Positions 24,788-33,306 of a DNA stretch of 49,612 bases are shown in pieces. This DNA is from Bacteroidota bacterium (GTDB lineage: Bacteria > Bacteroidota > Ignavibacteria > Kryptoniales > JAKASW01). Position numbers and translations under genes: made by a program. The notes beneath the pieces are model-generated. The model was not told the origin of the DNA and made no database searches. It saw nothing but the letters and a program-made list of their open reading frames with translations. Location of the stretch: contig JAJZNW010000042.1 in the NCBI GenBank assembly GCA_021811615.1, positions 1-49,612 on the forward strand, in the 5' to 3' direction. Position 1 is the first letter of the stretch. Each line of letters starts with the position of its first letter.

Positions 24788-25537
24788 TCACCGCTTCGTC
24801 ACGAACCGTCCCTTCTTCAGATCCCATGACATGCTTGCTTCGTTTTTCTGCCATTGCTTTAGCCTGTATTGTGTCAGTGTCATGCCGAGCCTTTTTTCCT
24901 CTTTTGCCTTTATTGACTCCGGCGGAATCTGACCATAATCTGCACCTGTCCAATTCTTTAGGCCGATCCGTGCTATAGTGCCAATTCTGCAGCCACACTC
25001 CCGCACGTACGTAGTGTCGTCAATGTTCCTGAGTAAAATCCCAATAACTGCTTTGTCGGGCACAAGTCTGTCTTCTTTCGCTCTGTAATAGTAACCTTCT
25101 GCAAGTGACCTGAGTGCCATTCCTTTGACCTCGCTATTTGAATCCGATCGCGCGACGGTTGCGAGGACCTGATACGCGAGAGGTGTACCGATCAGGTCAA
25201 GCGCCAGAACACCATAGATTTGATTAGGAGGTGGCGAATTGATGCTGTCGATTGTTCCGTTCGGATCCGATACCGCAATCTTAATCATAGGCGTATCGAA
25301 GAGGAAAGTCTTAAGCACCGGGACGACTTCGTTTCCCATCGAACCGACCTTTCTCAGGACCATGAAGGGGTCGTGTATGCCTTCGGTGGTCTCGATGAAG
25401 AGTTTCGTGATCTGGCGGGCGGTTGGGTTAGCTGCGACTGTAAAGGGCTGGTACCCGTCTGTTGTCGTTCCGGTAGTTCCGGCGAACGACGGAAGCGTAA
25501 ACAGGAGCATAATCGCTCCGGTAAGGAGTGTTTTCAT
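24788..25537 (-). CDS. Secreted protein with HEAT-like repeats, unknown function
   Basis: A 249-residue protein with a GAGGT ribosome site and a signal peptide at residues 1-19 (MKTLLTGAIMLLFTLPSFA). The mature part is mostly helical. Several stretches look like HEAT or PBS-lyase repeats: GNEVVPVLKTFLFD, YGVLALDLIGTPLAYQVLATVA, SEVKGMALRSLAEGYYYRA, and CRIGTIARIGLKNW. No catalytic motif is visible. A C-terminal basic segment follows. The gene stands alone, with the palindromic element downstream. The function is unknown; such repeats usually serve protein contacts. Confidence 0.65.
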   Translation of the reverse strand: MKTLLTGAIMLLFTLPSFAGTTGTTTDGYQPFTVAANPTARQITKLFIETTEGIHDPFMVLRKVGSMGNEVVPVLKTFLFDTPMIKIAVSDPNGTIDSINSPPPNQIYGVLALDLIGTPLAYQVLATVARSDSNSEVKGMALRSLAEGYYYRAKEDRLVPDKAVIGILLRNIDDTTYVRECGCRIGTIARIGLKNWTGADYGQIPPESIKAKEEKRLGMTLTQYRLKQWQKNEASMSWDLKKGRFVTKR

Positions 25538-25877
25538 GATGGACCTCGTGAGATTATTAGTTAGCCTAGGGAATCTAGGAGGGATTCAAGCGACCGAATC
25601 AGTGATTACTCTCGTCACCCTTGGGCAAAGGGCGCTGCATGGGCCCAGCCGACGTGCTGGTTTCTGTCTTTCGGCGACACAGACTAGGCAGCATCTCCAA
25701 TCTTCATGAAGAGACCAGCGCTGGCACTTCTGCTGGCTTCTGAGATGGCTGTCTTTGTTCACCTTCCGCTGACAGTGGACGGAGTCTCGCTTCTGCCGAA
25801 GGAATGAAGTGGCCTTCATATGATTCACACAGGCAGCCGGAGAAGACACTGCAACACTCAGTTTAGTGGCACACTGA
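25538..25877. other. Intergenic region, no gene recognised
   Basis: An 87-codon minus-strand frame exists at 25586-25849, but its composition is irregular (Arg/Cys/Ser-rich, no family match) and it has no good ribosome site. Nothing else is recognisable. Confidence 0.4.
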
Positions 25878-26624
25878 CTAGATCGGCGGCAAAGTTACTA
25901 ACAAGAAATTCGCTAGAAGGTGTGTAAAAACAGAAGTTTCGAATCCATATTTTTTCATCAACCAACCAAGCGCTAATCCGAATGGGAATACCTGTAAGAC
26001 TTTTACCCATTCCATCCCTGGCCCAAGATGGATGAAAGACCAATACAAAGTTGAGACCACTATCGCTAGCAGCCATCGGCTTTCGAGTTTCCGGCACACG
26101 TAGAGTACCAAGCCCATTAGGAACATTCTGGCCCACATTTCTTCAGCAAATGCGCCCATGGCCACTGTTATCAGTTGATTAGCGTAATAGGGATTATCAA
26201 CGCGAACATGGAAAGCAGAAAAAATGATTGAACTGTAGAGAAAATCTCCAATCACTATCGCTGCTATAACCCACAATGGCACCTTCTTCAACGCGACAAA
26301 TGAATCCTCCCAATTATCGATAATCGGTTGGAGTCCCAACGCCTTATACAAGGTCAAGCCAACCGCGGCAAAGAAACCATCTCGGACAAACTCTATCAGG
26401 TTAATCCATAGGATATCTAGATTCCGTTGAAGAGTTACTCCGTGGTAGGTCTGGTTTGCGGACAGGGCCAGACTGAGTATCGCCCCAATAACAACATACA
26501 GAAGGACACTGTTAACGCTCTTGGTGAACTTCTGCCTATGCTTCAGAGCCAGAATCACTGAGAGAGCCAGAAAAAGCCAGGTCATGCCACGCTCGACGAA
26601 GGTGTATGTTTCTCCTGCTGGCAT
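25878..26624 (-). CDS. CPBP family intramembrane glutamic protease (CAAX/ABI type)
   Basis: A 248-residue integral membrane protein with about seven helices. The three family motifs are present: EEMWARMF (the EExxxR motif, about residue 160), a histidine in YWSFIHLG (about residue 195), and HLLANFLL (HxxxN, about residue 237). These form the active site of type II CAAX/Abi proteases. Bacterial members process peptides, regulate secretion or protect against self-made bacteriocins. It lies two genes downstream of an RHS cassette on the same strand, so a link with immunity is possible but is context inference only. The local base composition seems more AT-rich than that of the flanking genes. 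Confidence 0.82.
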   Translation of the reverse strand: MPAGETYTFVERGMTWLFLALSVILALKHRQKFTKSVNSVLLYVVIGAILSLALSANQTYHGVTLQRNLDILWINLIEFVRDGFFAAVGLTLYKALGLQPIIDNWEDSFVALKKVPLWVIAAIVIGDFLYSSIIFSAFHVRVDNPYYANQLITVAMGAFAEEMWARMFLMGLVLYVCRKLESRWLLAIVVSTLYWSFIHLGPGMEWVKVLQVFPFGLALGWLMKKYGFETSVFTHLLANFLLVTLPPI

Positions 26625-26740
26625 GACCTAGTTTGAAACGCTTTCTCGCTGAAGTGACATGATCTGTCGGAAACGAAAATCTAGATTCCCTGGCACTGAA
26701 CCCCATTTTTCAATTTCTTCAGATGCGCCCGATAAATCCA

Positions 26741-27262
26741 TCATCTTCGTTTCTCGGCCGCTTCATGGGAATCGTTGACAAAACGCAACACCTCCCTGCT
26801 CTGGCGATCGGCTGAGTAAGTGACTTCAGGAGGGAGGTAGTGTTTAAGGTCTCTTAGAATTGGCGCTAGCCTACTGCGCCAAGGTCTCCAGGTGTATGTT
26901 GTCTTCTCGCCATCCGCATCCCGCAAATATATCTTGTACGTGAGGGTGCGACCTCCGACGTATTCGATTCTAACTTCGTTAATGCTACTGAGATCCAATG
27001 CGGTGTCCTCGAAGCTCAAGAACAACAAGTACATGCGCCCCGCCATTCTATTGTTTCTCCTATCCAGAGTCCACACTCTCCTATAGGTAAGCCCGACCAA
27101 GAAGGCACCTGCCAAAAAGAGATTGATCGTTGTCTTTGGAAAGAGAGCCAATACGAGAATTGGCACGAGGAGAGCGAACAGCGAGCGCCCTGAGGAACTC
27201 TCAACGACCAGCGTATCGTCCGTCCTATGTTTGACGTTATATTTCGGACAAAGTAACCACAT
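26741..27262 (-). CDS. Small membrane protein adjoining the RHS tip; candidate immunity protein
   Basis: A 173-residue protein I do not recognise. Two close membrane helices (about residues 28-60, SLFALLVPILVLALF and NLFLAGAFLVGL) are followed by a basic turn and a soluble beta-rich domain (LFLSFEDTALDLSSI...VRIEYVGGRTLTYKIYL) that recalls bacterial PH-like domains. The ATG begins two bases after the RHS stop codon, so translation is likely coupled. A small gene directly after an RHS variable tip is by convention the cognate immunity gene; here that is inference, and a membrane immunity protein would suggest a membrane-acting toxin. Confidence 0.55.
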   Translation of the reverse strand: MWLLCPKYNVKHRTDDTLVVESSSGRSLFALLVPILVLALFPKTTINLFLAGAFLVGLTYRRVWTLDRRNNRMAGRMYLLFLSFEDTALDLSSINEVRIEYVGGRTLTYKIYLRDADGEKTTYTWRPWRSRLAPILRDLKHYLPPEVTYSADRQSREVLRFVNDSHEAAEKRR

Positions 27263-27264
27263 TG

Positions 27265-30045
27265 CTAGTTGCCTGTGCTTTCGGTATAAGTGAACCCAAT
27301 AAAGACCACGGGAACTGGGAGGACAAGTTGGTAAGAAATTGAGTTGCTGCCGACCTCAACGCTCGTAGACGCGGAGAGTTGCAGAGTAACTTTTCCATTA
27401 CTGGAGGTACCGACACCAAGCAAACTAGCGGATAACGATGGATTCTTGTCGCCCAAAAGCGGCTGACTATATTTTACACCAGCCAAACTCATGTCAGCGA
27501 CACTCGCATCCACACTCGCGTTAAGAGCTGAGTTCCCCCAAGTATCTGCTGAATAGTAAACCGCCGCATCCACATTGACCCCACTAGCGTCGCCACCTCC
27601 GTGTACTCCCGCTTCCACACCAATGGCGGGTAATTTTCCAGCAGCTTCCCCAGCTGACGTTAGAACTTGACCTGCTTGCGTGGTCTGGTCCTCTTGCTGC
27701 TGAGCACCCTGCGGAGGATTATTCATACCGAATGCAGACTCGAGAGGTTGGAGCAGATTCATCAGGTCTTGAATTATCCCGCCCTTTCCATTCGGATCGA
27801 CGATTAAGACGGGATCATCTTCCACATAATTATACGGGCTCCACCCCGGGTACTTATTTGCCAGGGGATCAACGCTCATCCAGCGGCCGGACCATGGGTC
27901 GTAGTAGCGGGCACCAAAGTAGTACAGAGAGGTTTCAGCGTCCAACTCCTTGGAGCTAAATTTATATCTACCGTCCGCCGAACCGGAGAGGTTCATTGTA
28001 GTCGTCGAAGTACCAGGCATCTGCATCCCAAACGGATAATAGTTATTGTAACTGTCAACTCCGCCATTTGAATTCAATATAACGCTTATGTTGCCAAGAT
28101 GGTTCTTGAGATAGTAATAGGTTGTGTAGCTTCCATTATACATTATCTCGCCGATGTTGTCGCTGCCTGCCCAGATATTATAGTTGACATCCGAGCTGGT
28201 CGGGCCCAGGATTACCGCGTCTGTCTTTCCGTCAGGATCGTTCAGGTAGAATGTCCAGTCGCCACCGTTCCAGTTCTTTAATATCCGGGCACCGTCGACG
28301 TCGTATCCATAAGTGTAATTGGTCCCGTTGCTTAGATATACCTCGACGGGTTCGTTGTATATGTCGTAAATCGTGAACGCGACGCCGTCTTGTTGATCGG
28401 TTATCAGGTTTCCGTCATAGTCGTTGTTATAGAGGTATCCGGCGCCTGACCCGGCAGTGTTGGTGATATAGTCGACCATGTCGTTATCGTAACTGTAGCT
28501 AAGGTCGTCAAGCGCGGCGTCGTTGCCCTGGTTGCGCTGCAGGCCCTGGATGTTACCATCCGCGTCATAGGTTATTCCAGAGACGTTATAGGATCCTGTA
28601 GTCTGCCAGGTGTTTGAGCCTCCACCCACGTAGTGCCCGTAAAGATAGAAAGTGGCATCTGTCAATCTGTTTGCGTTGTCGTATGAGTACGCCCAGCCAA
28701 GCGTGGAAGTTGCAGCATTCTGAGCAGCGACATCTGTGTAACTGAGGCCCGATATGTAATACGTCACGGCACTAATGTTTCCGTTGTACTCTGGTGTAGT
28801 AGTAAATCCAGGTGACGTATTGTAATACACATCTTCCCAGTAATCGGAAGAATTTATGTTTGTGACCCAGCCCCGCTGATTGTAGTTGTAGTTCACGGTG
28901 GCAACCGGGCCTGAGCCAAGCGTCATCTGACTCGTGTTTCCGGAAGCGAATTGGGTGTAACCAGCTTCCTGCCAGGCTGTGCCGCTGCCGCTAACGTTTA
29001 TGCTATCCTCTACATTGGCCAATTGACCAGCCTGATTGTACGAATACATCCAGTAAAATGGATTGGCCCGCCAATCCTGATCAATGTCCCCTCTCTGCGT
29101 GAGGTCGCCCTGAAGATCATAGGAATAGGTGAGTTTCTTCGGATAGTACAGTGCGCTTCCCCAAACCACCTTCCAGTCGAGCCTCCCGCGGTTGTCGTAC
29201 GAATAGGATGTAAAGCGCTCCTGATTGGCATTTATGCCGTAGACTTCAGTATAGGAAATTCTGCCACGCAGGTTCGTTTGCCCTGAAGCGTCCTGCTGAC
29301 CGCTAGGTTCACCATAATAGAATTGCCTGGCAAAGATCAGGTTGCTATTGTCCTGGAAGTCCTCGTTATCTGCGTTTGACTGGTTGAAATCTCCGCTGGC
29401 GGTAGTTCCAGCGAACATTCCTTCCCAAGTGAGACGATTAAAAGCATCATAATTCCTGATCTGGAATTCGTCCACCGTGTTCCAGGAAATCTCGAAGTCG
29501 AACGTATTTGACCCGCTGACACTTGTCTGATAATAATAGGTACCTGCAGGCAAATAAATGGAATCGGAGGCGGCCGTGGACGAGCTGCATGTCAATGATG
29601 CCAACGTTGGTTCGACTGGGCCTACTATGAAAATCCGAAGATTATCTGAAGTCCCGCTGACAGGGGAAGTCTCATATATGCTTAGCTGCACGTTGGTTGG
29701 CTGAGTAATAGTGAAGCCGCTATAAGTGCCGCTCGTCTGGTCAGTTCCGGAGCCCAATACGTGTTGACTGGGCGTCACGCCGTCTTCATTGGCGTCTTTA
29801 ATGAAGCGCAGATTTCCAACGTTGTCGTATAGGTACTGCGTAGTACCAGAGTTAGGCGTGGACTTACTGGTCAGCTGGCCGAGTGTATTGTAAGTGTAAG
29901 TCGTCACCAAGCCTGCAGGTGAAGTGGAGCTTGTCAAATGACCGAGCACATCGTATGTAAACTGAGTAGCCAGATCTAGTCCTCCGGAATCAACTACCGT
30001 TTCGACAAGATTGCCAAATTTGTCTTTATATTCAAGCTTCTTCAC
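27265..30045 (-). CDS. RHS repeat-associated core protein, 3' portion of a broken gene
   Basis: 926 residues from a GTG at 30045. The N-terminal two thirds are YD-repeats (FTYDVLGHLTSSTSPAG, YTYNTLGQLTSKSTPNSG, YSYDNRGRLDW, YGYDVDGARILKNW). They are followed by the RHS core: YYLKNHLGNISVILNSNGG, YYPFGMQMPG, YYFGARYYDPWSGRWMSVDP and NYVEDDPVLIVDPNG at about residues 660-760. After the core come about 160 residues with no family I recognise: Gln/Thr-rich, then beta-rich, ending in a hydrophobic segment (LVLPVPVVFIGFTY). RHS proteins form a shell around a C-terminal toxin released into rivals. Here the real N-terminus is lost: the frame continues upstream only through a frameshift and a stop. 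Probably an orphan toxin cassette. Confidence 0.75.
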   Translation of the reverse strand: MKKLEYKDKFGNLVETVVDSGGLDLATQFTYDVLGHLTSSTSPAGLVTTYTYNTLGQLTSKSTPNSGTTQYLYDNVGNLRFIKDANEDGVTPSQHVLGSGTDQTSGTYSGFTITQPTNVQLSIYETSPVSGTSDNLRIFIVGPVEPTLASLTCSSSTAASDSIYLPAGTYYYQTSVSGSNTFDFEISWNTVDEFQIRNYDAFNRLTWEGMFAGTTASGDFNQSNADNEDFQDNSNLIFARQFYYGEPSGQQDASGQTNLRGRISYTEVYGINANQERFTSYSYDNRGRLDWKVVWGSALYYPKKLTYSYDLQGDLTQRGDIDQDWRANPFYWMYSYNQAGQLANVEDSINVSGSGTAWQEAGYTQFASGNTSQMTLGSGPVATVNYNYNQRGWVTNINSSDYWEDVYYNTSPGFTTTPEYNGNISAVTYYISGLSYTDVAAQNAATSTLGWAYSYDNANRLTDATFYLYGHYVGGGSNTWQTTGSYNVSGITYDADGNIQGLQRNQGNDAALDDLSYSYDNDMVDYITNTAGSGAGYLYNNDYDGNLITDQQDGVAFTIYDIYNEPVEVYLSNGTNYTYGYDVDGARILKNWNGGDWTFYLNDPDGKTDAVILGPTSSDVNYNIWAGSDNIGEIMYNGSYTTYYYLKNHLGNISVILNSNGGVDSYNNYYPFGMQMPGTSTTTMNLSGSADGRYKFSSKELDAETSLYYFGARYYDPWSGRWMSVDPLANKYPGWSPYNYVEDDPVLIVDPNGKGGIIQDLMNLLQPLESAFGMNNPPQGAQQQEDQTTQAGQVLTSAGEAAGKLPAIGVEAGVHGGGDASGVNVDAAVYYSADTWGNSALNASVDASVADMSLAGVKYSQPLLGDKNPSLSASLLGVGTSSNGKVTLQLSASTSVEVGSNSISYQLVLPVPVVFIGFTYTESTGN

Positions 30046-30623
30046 CAGGTTCTCATCTGTGATCGTAGTCTTGTAAAGACTTCCAGCGGAATAGCCACTT
30101 ACCTCTCCCGTCGGTTTTAGCCGGTAGTCTCCAGTCTCACGTCAGCGGTGAAATTCTGGAATTGAGCGTCTTCCGGCGTCGCATAATTTCCCTGACTCGA
30201 CTCTAAAACTCCATTGGATACAGATCAGTCTCCATATGTCGACCAAGTTAAGGGATCACCGTCCGTTATGCTTCCATCATTGAAGTTGTCAAAAATGCAA
30301 GACCCGCCTCCGCTGTTTTCTACTTTTCCGATGACGCGTGAGTAGTTATCTCCATAGACATAGCTAGTGACAATGCCATTGGCATTAGTCACCGAGATGA
30401 CATCACCATTTCCATCGTAACCGTATGTAGCCGTGGGAATGAAGACACCCTCCGAACTTGAATACACGGAATTCGCGCTCTTCATGTATGGACTGCTGCT
30501 CCCGATTGATATAGGAGACCAAGCCGCTGTGTGACATGTCGGGTCCGGTCCGCGAAGCACAAGGCATTCGGTTTGGACGAATGCCTCGATTTGCTCCGCA
30601 GCCGGAATTCTCTCGACAGGCAC
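30046..30623 (-). pseudogene. Upstream RHS remnant with stop and frameshift
   Basis: Minus-strand sequence continues the RHS gene upstream but is broken twice. The first frame (from about 30540, with TATYGYDGNGDVISVTNANG) ends at TGA 30227-30225, where TGG would restore the phrase TYGDWSVSNGVLE. The same frame then reads on to TAA at 30119-30117. The downstream frame contains GDYRLKPTGEVSGYSAGSLY and joins the intact part, so a one-base frameshift lies around 30120-30145. The portion upstream of about 30540 carries a hairpin and no RHS similarity, so the 5' part of the gene is missing. It abuts the yceI operon. Confidence 0.8.
30562..30586 (-). terminator. Hairpin downstream of the marR-yceI operon
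   Basis: On the minus strand, AGGCATTCG pairs perfectly with CGAATGCCT (9 bp, loop TCCAAAC), followed by TTGTGCTT. It lies 65 bases after the yceI stop and probably ends that operon; it also marks the border with the RHS remnant. Confidence 0.6.
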
Positions 30624-30650
30624 CTAAGCTGACTTCAGGAAAGGATATAG

Positions 30651-31193
30651 TCAGGCGGCTTTCGCATTTGCGACGCGATTGAGCTCAGCTTCGATCTCGA
30701 TCCTGACTTCATCGCCTACAACGACGCCTCCCGCCTCGGTGAGGCCGTTCCACTGGAGGCCGTACTCGAAACGGTTTACTTTACCCCGGATCTCGAATCC
30801 TGCCACTTCCGTACCGCCGAATCCCTTGACTGTCCCGTTGTATGTTGCGGACAATCTTATGGGCTTCGTCGTTCCGCGGATAGTGAGATTACCGAGTATT
30901 TCAAACTCTCCGTCACCCTTGCCTGTGACCGAAGTCGAATCGAAAGTGATCTTCGGGTGGCTGGCAGCGTCGAAGAAATCCGCCGACTTCAGGTGGCCGT
31001 CTCTCTGGTCGTTCTTCGTGCCGATGCTGTTCACGTCCGCCTCGAAGCTTATCTTCGCGTCGCTGAAGTCCGGTTTCTCAGCCTCGACTGTCGCGTCGAA
31101 ATTGTGAAACTGCCCGGTGACCGTCGATACTACAAGGTGTCTTACCTTGAACTTTATTTCAGAATGAACCGGATCGATTTTCCATGTTGCCAT
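30651..31193 (-). CDS. YceI family protein
   Basis: A 180-residue lipocalin-like beta-barrel protein. It starts MATWKIDPVHSEIKFKVRHLV, the classic family opening, and contains FEADVNSIGTKNDQRDGHLKS, FFDAASHPKITFDS and LTIRGTTKPIRL. The family binds polyisoprenoids or other hydrophobic ligands. There is no signal peptide, so this copy is cytoplasmic, unlike E. coli YceI. It is the last gene of a marR / FMN reductase / yceI operon; genes of this set often respond to quinones or other redox-active compounds. Its physiological ligand is unknown. Confidence 0.92.
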   Translation of the reverse strand: MATWKIDPVHSEIKFKVRHLVVSTVTGQFHNFDATVEAEKPDFSDAKISFEADVNSIGTKNDQRDGHLKSADFFDAASHPKITFDSTSVTGKGDGEFEILGNLTIRGTTKPIRLSATYNGTVKGFGGTEVAGFEIRGKVNRFEYGLQWNGLTEAGGVVVGDEVRIEIEAELNRVANAKAA

Positions 31194-31213
31194 TTCAATT
31201 AGCCTTTCTCAGT

Positions 31214-31798
31214 TTAGTTTTGTTCTGCTGTAACTTCTTTTATGATCTGTGCGTGAGTCGCGAGTGTCACGAGTTCCTTGAGCTGCTGCCTGATTATGGA
31301 TATAGTCGGTTCGTCGATGAGGTTACCGTCAGCGTCAAATTTGTTCTGCGCCTGTCCGATCAGGACCTCCGGCTTGTTGACGGGAACCATGTTCAGGAAC
31401 TGGAATATCGGCCGGAACGCGATCTGCATTCTCACTGTTCCCCACATCCCTTGCGTGGCTCCCATGAGTGCTACCGGTTTTCCGACGAGAGGCGAATCTT
31501 TTCCTCGCGAGGCCCAGTCGATCGCGTTCTTGAGTGTACCAGGTACTGAATAGTTGTACTCAGGAGAAGCGAAGACAAATCCATCAGCGGCCGATAGTCT
31601 CTGCTTGAACACCGAAACGGATTCCGGTGCAAATCCCGACTGGAGGTCATCGTTGTAAAGAGGAAGATTTCCAATATCGACGATCTCCATCGTAATCCCC
31701 TCCGGGAGCAGCCTGTGGGCAGCCTTCAGCAGCATAGTGTTATAGGAGCCTTTACGGAGACTCCCTGAAATACCGACAAAATGCAGATTCTTTTTCAT
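31214..31798 (-). CDS. NADPH-dependent FMN reductase (quinone/azo reductase-like)
   Basis: A 194-residue flavodoxin-fold protein. The FMN phosphate loop is GISGSLRKGSYNTML (residues 9-23), and the second flavin-binding motif is PEYNYSVPGTLKNAIDW (about residue 80), as in the ArsH/ChrR/YieF-like NADPH:FMN reductase family. Such enzymes reduce quinones, azo dyes or chromate with two electrons and so limit redox cycling. It follows a MarR regulator by six bases and precedes yceI by 20, in one operon. The preferred substrate cannot be read from the sequence. Confidence 0.92.
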   Translation of the reverse strand: MKKNLHFVGISGSLRKGSYNTMLLKAAHRLLPEGITMEIVDIGNLPLYNDDLQSGFAPESVSVFKQRLSAADGFVFASPEYNYSVPGTLKNAIDWASRGKDSPLVGKPVALMGATQGMWGTVRMQIAFRPIFQFLNMVPVNKPEVLIGQAQNKFDADGNLIDEPTISIIRQQLKELVTLATHAQIIKEVTAEQN

Positions 31799-31804
31799 TG
31801 CTTT

Positions 31805-32299
31805 CTAATCATCCTCTCGAAGCGTACGTTCAGTGTTCTTAAGTTTTTCTTTCAAGGACAGGCCGAGCTTTTTCAGCAATTCGCTCAGCTTTGATATCTC
31901 TTCATCGGACAACGCGGAGAATACGAGGCCGGTTACGAACTTCGCATGCATGACAAATATGTCGTCGAAGAGAGTCTTCCCTTTCGCAGTCAGCTGAACG
32001 ATATACGCGCGTCTGTCGTCCTCACAACGTAGTCTTTCGACGAGCCCGTCCCGCTCAAGATTGTCGACGACGACGGTCATGTTTCCACCGGACGAGAGGT
32101 TTTTCGCGCAGAGCTCGCCGACCTTCATCGGTCCGAGATGTCCGAGCGCCTCGATGACGCCGAACTGGGATTCAGTCAGTCCGTAAGTAGCTATGTCCCG
32201 GATCGTAAGAATGGACATCGTGTTGGCGGCCCTGGCGAGCTTGACCCACATTCCGAGTGCCAGATCGGCCTTCCTGCCGTATTTCTTTGTTGTTTTCAT
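31805..32299 (-). CDS. MarR family transcriptional regulator
   Basis: A 164-residue winged-helix regulator. The helix-turn-helix region includes LTESQFGVIEALGHLGPMKVGEL and SSGGNMTVVVDNLERDGLVE; the wing is CEDDRRAYIVQLTAKG. Helices at both ends serve dimerisation. It is the first gene of an operon with an FMN reductase and a YceI protein. Its promoter (32333-32361) has a perfect 10-bp palindrome filling most of the spacer, so it probably represses its own operon until a phenolic or oxidant ligand binds. The lone cysteines C63 and C95 (approximate) might sense oxidation; that is speculation. Confidence 0.92.
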   Translation of the reverse strand: MKTTKKYGRKADLALGMWVKLARAANTMSILTIRDIATYGLTESQFGVIEALGHLGPMKVGELCAKNLSSGGNMTVVVDNLERDGLVERLRCEDDRRAYIVQLTAKGKTLFDDIFVMHAKFVTGLVFSALSDEEISKLSELLKKLGLSLKEKLKNTERTLREDD

Positions 32300-32332
32300 C
32301 TCAATTCTTTTAATTCATGCCTTACGAATTAA

Positions 32333-32361
32333 AATATAACTAATTAGTACTATAATGTCAA
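32333..32361 (-). promoter_or_regulatory. Promoter and candidate operator of the marR operon
   Basis: Minus strand: TTGACA (32361-32356), 17-base spacer, TATATT (32338-32333). The spacer holds the perfect palindrome ACTAATTAGT (32339-32348), well placed for a MarR dimer to block RNA polymerase. A looser AATTC...GAATT dyad lies at about 32312-32330. Confidence 0.7.
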
Positions 32362-32529
32362 GTGGCTTCCGGACGCTATTCTTTCTGTGACCGGTTTCCT
32401 GGTGAGGGTTTCGGGCGCAGTCGTAGTTTCTCGCGCCATTGAATATGAGCTGAATTCGATGCATATTGTGGCCGTCGGTGCGAGGCGATGCATCGGGTCC
32501 GGTTCTTTATCGAAGTTGAAGTCTGAATT

Positions 32530-32601
32530 GCGGGAGTAGTTCAGCGGTAGAACGCCAGCTTCCCAAGCTGGATGTCGCGGGTTCGATCCCCGTCTCCCGC
32601 T
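32530..32601 (+). tRNA. tRNA-Gly (CCC)
   Basis: Full cloverleaf of 72 bases: acceptor stem GCGGGAG (32530-32536) with CTCCCGC (32594-32600), discriminator T, D-arm AGTTCAGCGGTAGAAC, anticodon stem CCAGC/GCTGG with loop TTCCCAA, anticodon CCC at 32562-32564, and T-arm with GGTTCGATCC. The 3' CCA is not encoded. Confidence 0.97.
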
Positions 32602-32651
32602 CTTCCTGGAAGGAAGTTGCCGTGTACCGCAGAGGCGAGCGGCGACTTATC

Positions 32652-32726
32652 GGGCAGTTAGCTCAGCTGGTTCAGAGCACATGCTTTACACGCATGGGGT
32701 CGGGGGTTCGAATCCCTCACTGCCCA
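32652..32726 (+). tRNA. tRNA-Val (TAC)
   Basis: Full cloverleaf of 75 bases: acceptor GGGCAGT (32652-32658) with ACTGCCC (32719-32725), discriminator A, D-arm GCTCAGCTGGTTCAGAGC, anticodon stem CATGC/GCATG with loop TTTACAC, anticodon TAC at 32687-32689, and T-arm with GGTTCGAATCC. CCA is not encoded. It lies 50 bases after tRNA-Gly and is likely co-transcribed. Confidence 0.97.
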
Positions 32727-32740
32727 CGAAATTAGTTTAC

Positions 32741-32778
32741 ATACTTCCTGTCGGGTCAGAAGACAGGAATGTATTCTT
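32741..32778 (+). terminator. Terminator of the tRNA pair
   Basis: TTCCTGTC (32745-32752) pairs with GACAGGAA (32762-32769). The stem is extended by ATAC/GTAT across a one-base bulge and followed by TCTTC. It begins 15 bases after tRNA-Val. Confidence 0.65.
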
Positions 32779-33094
32779 CAGGGCCATATCAAACTCAGAG
32801 CGAACTTTCGAATAGCGCCGGACAGGCCGGACGATTTCGACCGTCCTGTCGATTCCCTGGGAGATCGCGCTGGTTAAGTCTCAGAGGAGCCGGGATCGCT
32901 TTCCAACTCCCTCTCCTATATTTACTCCCTCATCAATGCTTTTCCAGGCGCTTAGTACCCTATCTAATTGAAATCACAATTGAGCACATCCCTGGTTTTA
33001 ACCTGCGACCATGAGCTTCCATTCTGGCAGAAGGTAAAAAGGATATGGTTGTCATCAGCGTGTCTCTCCTCATTGACCACGTACTTAAGCCCGG

Positions 33095-33190
33095 CATCTT
33101 GAGGAACAAAAGATATGTCAGCTGCCCGCCGCAGCTCGCGCCGCCGTCGCATCGGACGTTGCAGTAGTCCCAGAGACGCTTGACAATGGT
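33095..33190 (-). pseudogene. Relic of a type I restriction methyltransferase gene (hsdM)
   Basis: A minus-strand frame reads STIVKRLWDYCNV then RCDGGASCGGQLTYLLFLKM. This matches the start of HsdM proteins, which have a pattern like LWNxCNVLRDDGxxYxxYxxxLTYLLFLKM. About three residues are lost in the middle, and the similarity stops at once after LFLKM, so only some 30 codons survive. No specificity or helicase subunit is nearby. It lies about 370 bases after the tRNA pair, a usual site for islands, and is best read as the trace of an old insertion. Confidence 0.6.
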
Positions 33191-33306
33191 TGATGATTCG
33201 ACAGTCACTCGATCAGTCCTTATGGATGAAATTGCAGTTAAGAGTATGGAGGAGTTTGCCTGGACATTGTAGCACCTGAAGCTCTTCGTAATCATGATGA
33301 CTGAAG

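Noticed and set aside
25586..25849. 87-codon minus-strand frame between the HEAT-like and CPBP genes
   Set aside because: No ribosome site, no family signal and unusual Arg/Cys content; treated as non-coding.
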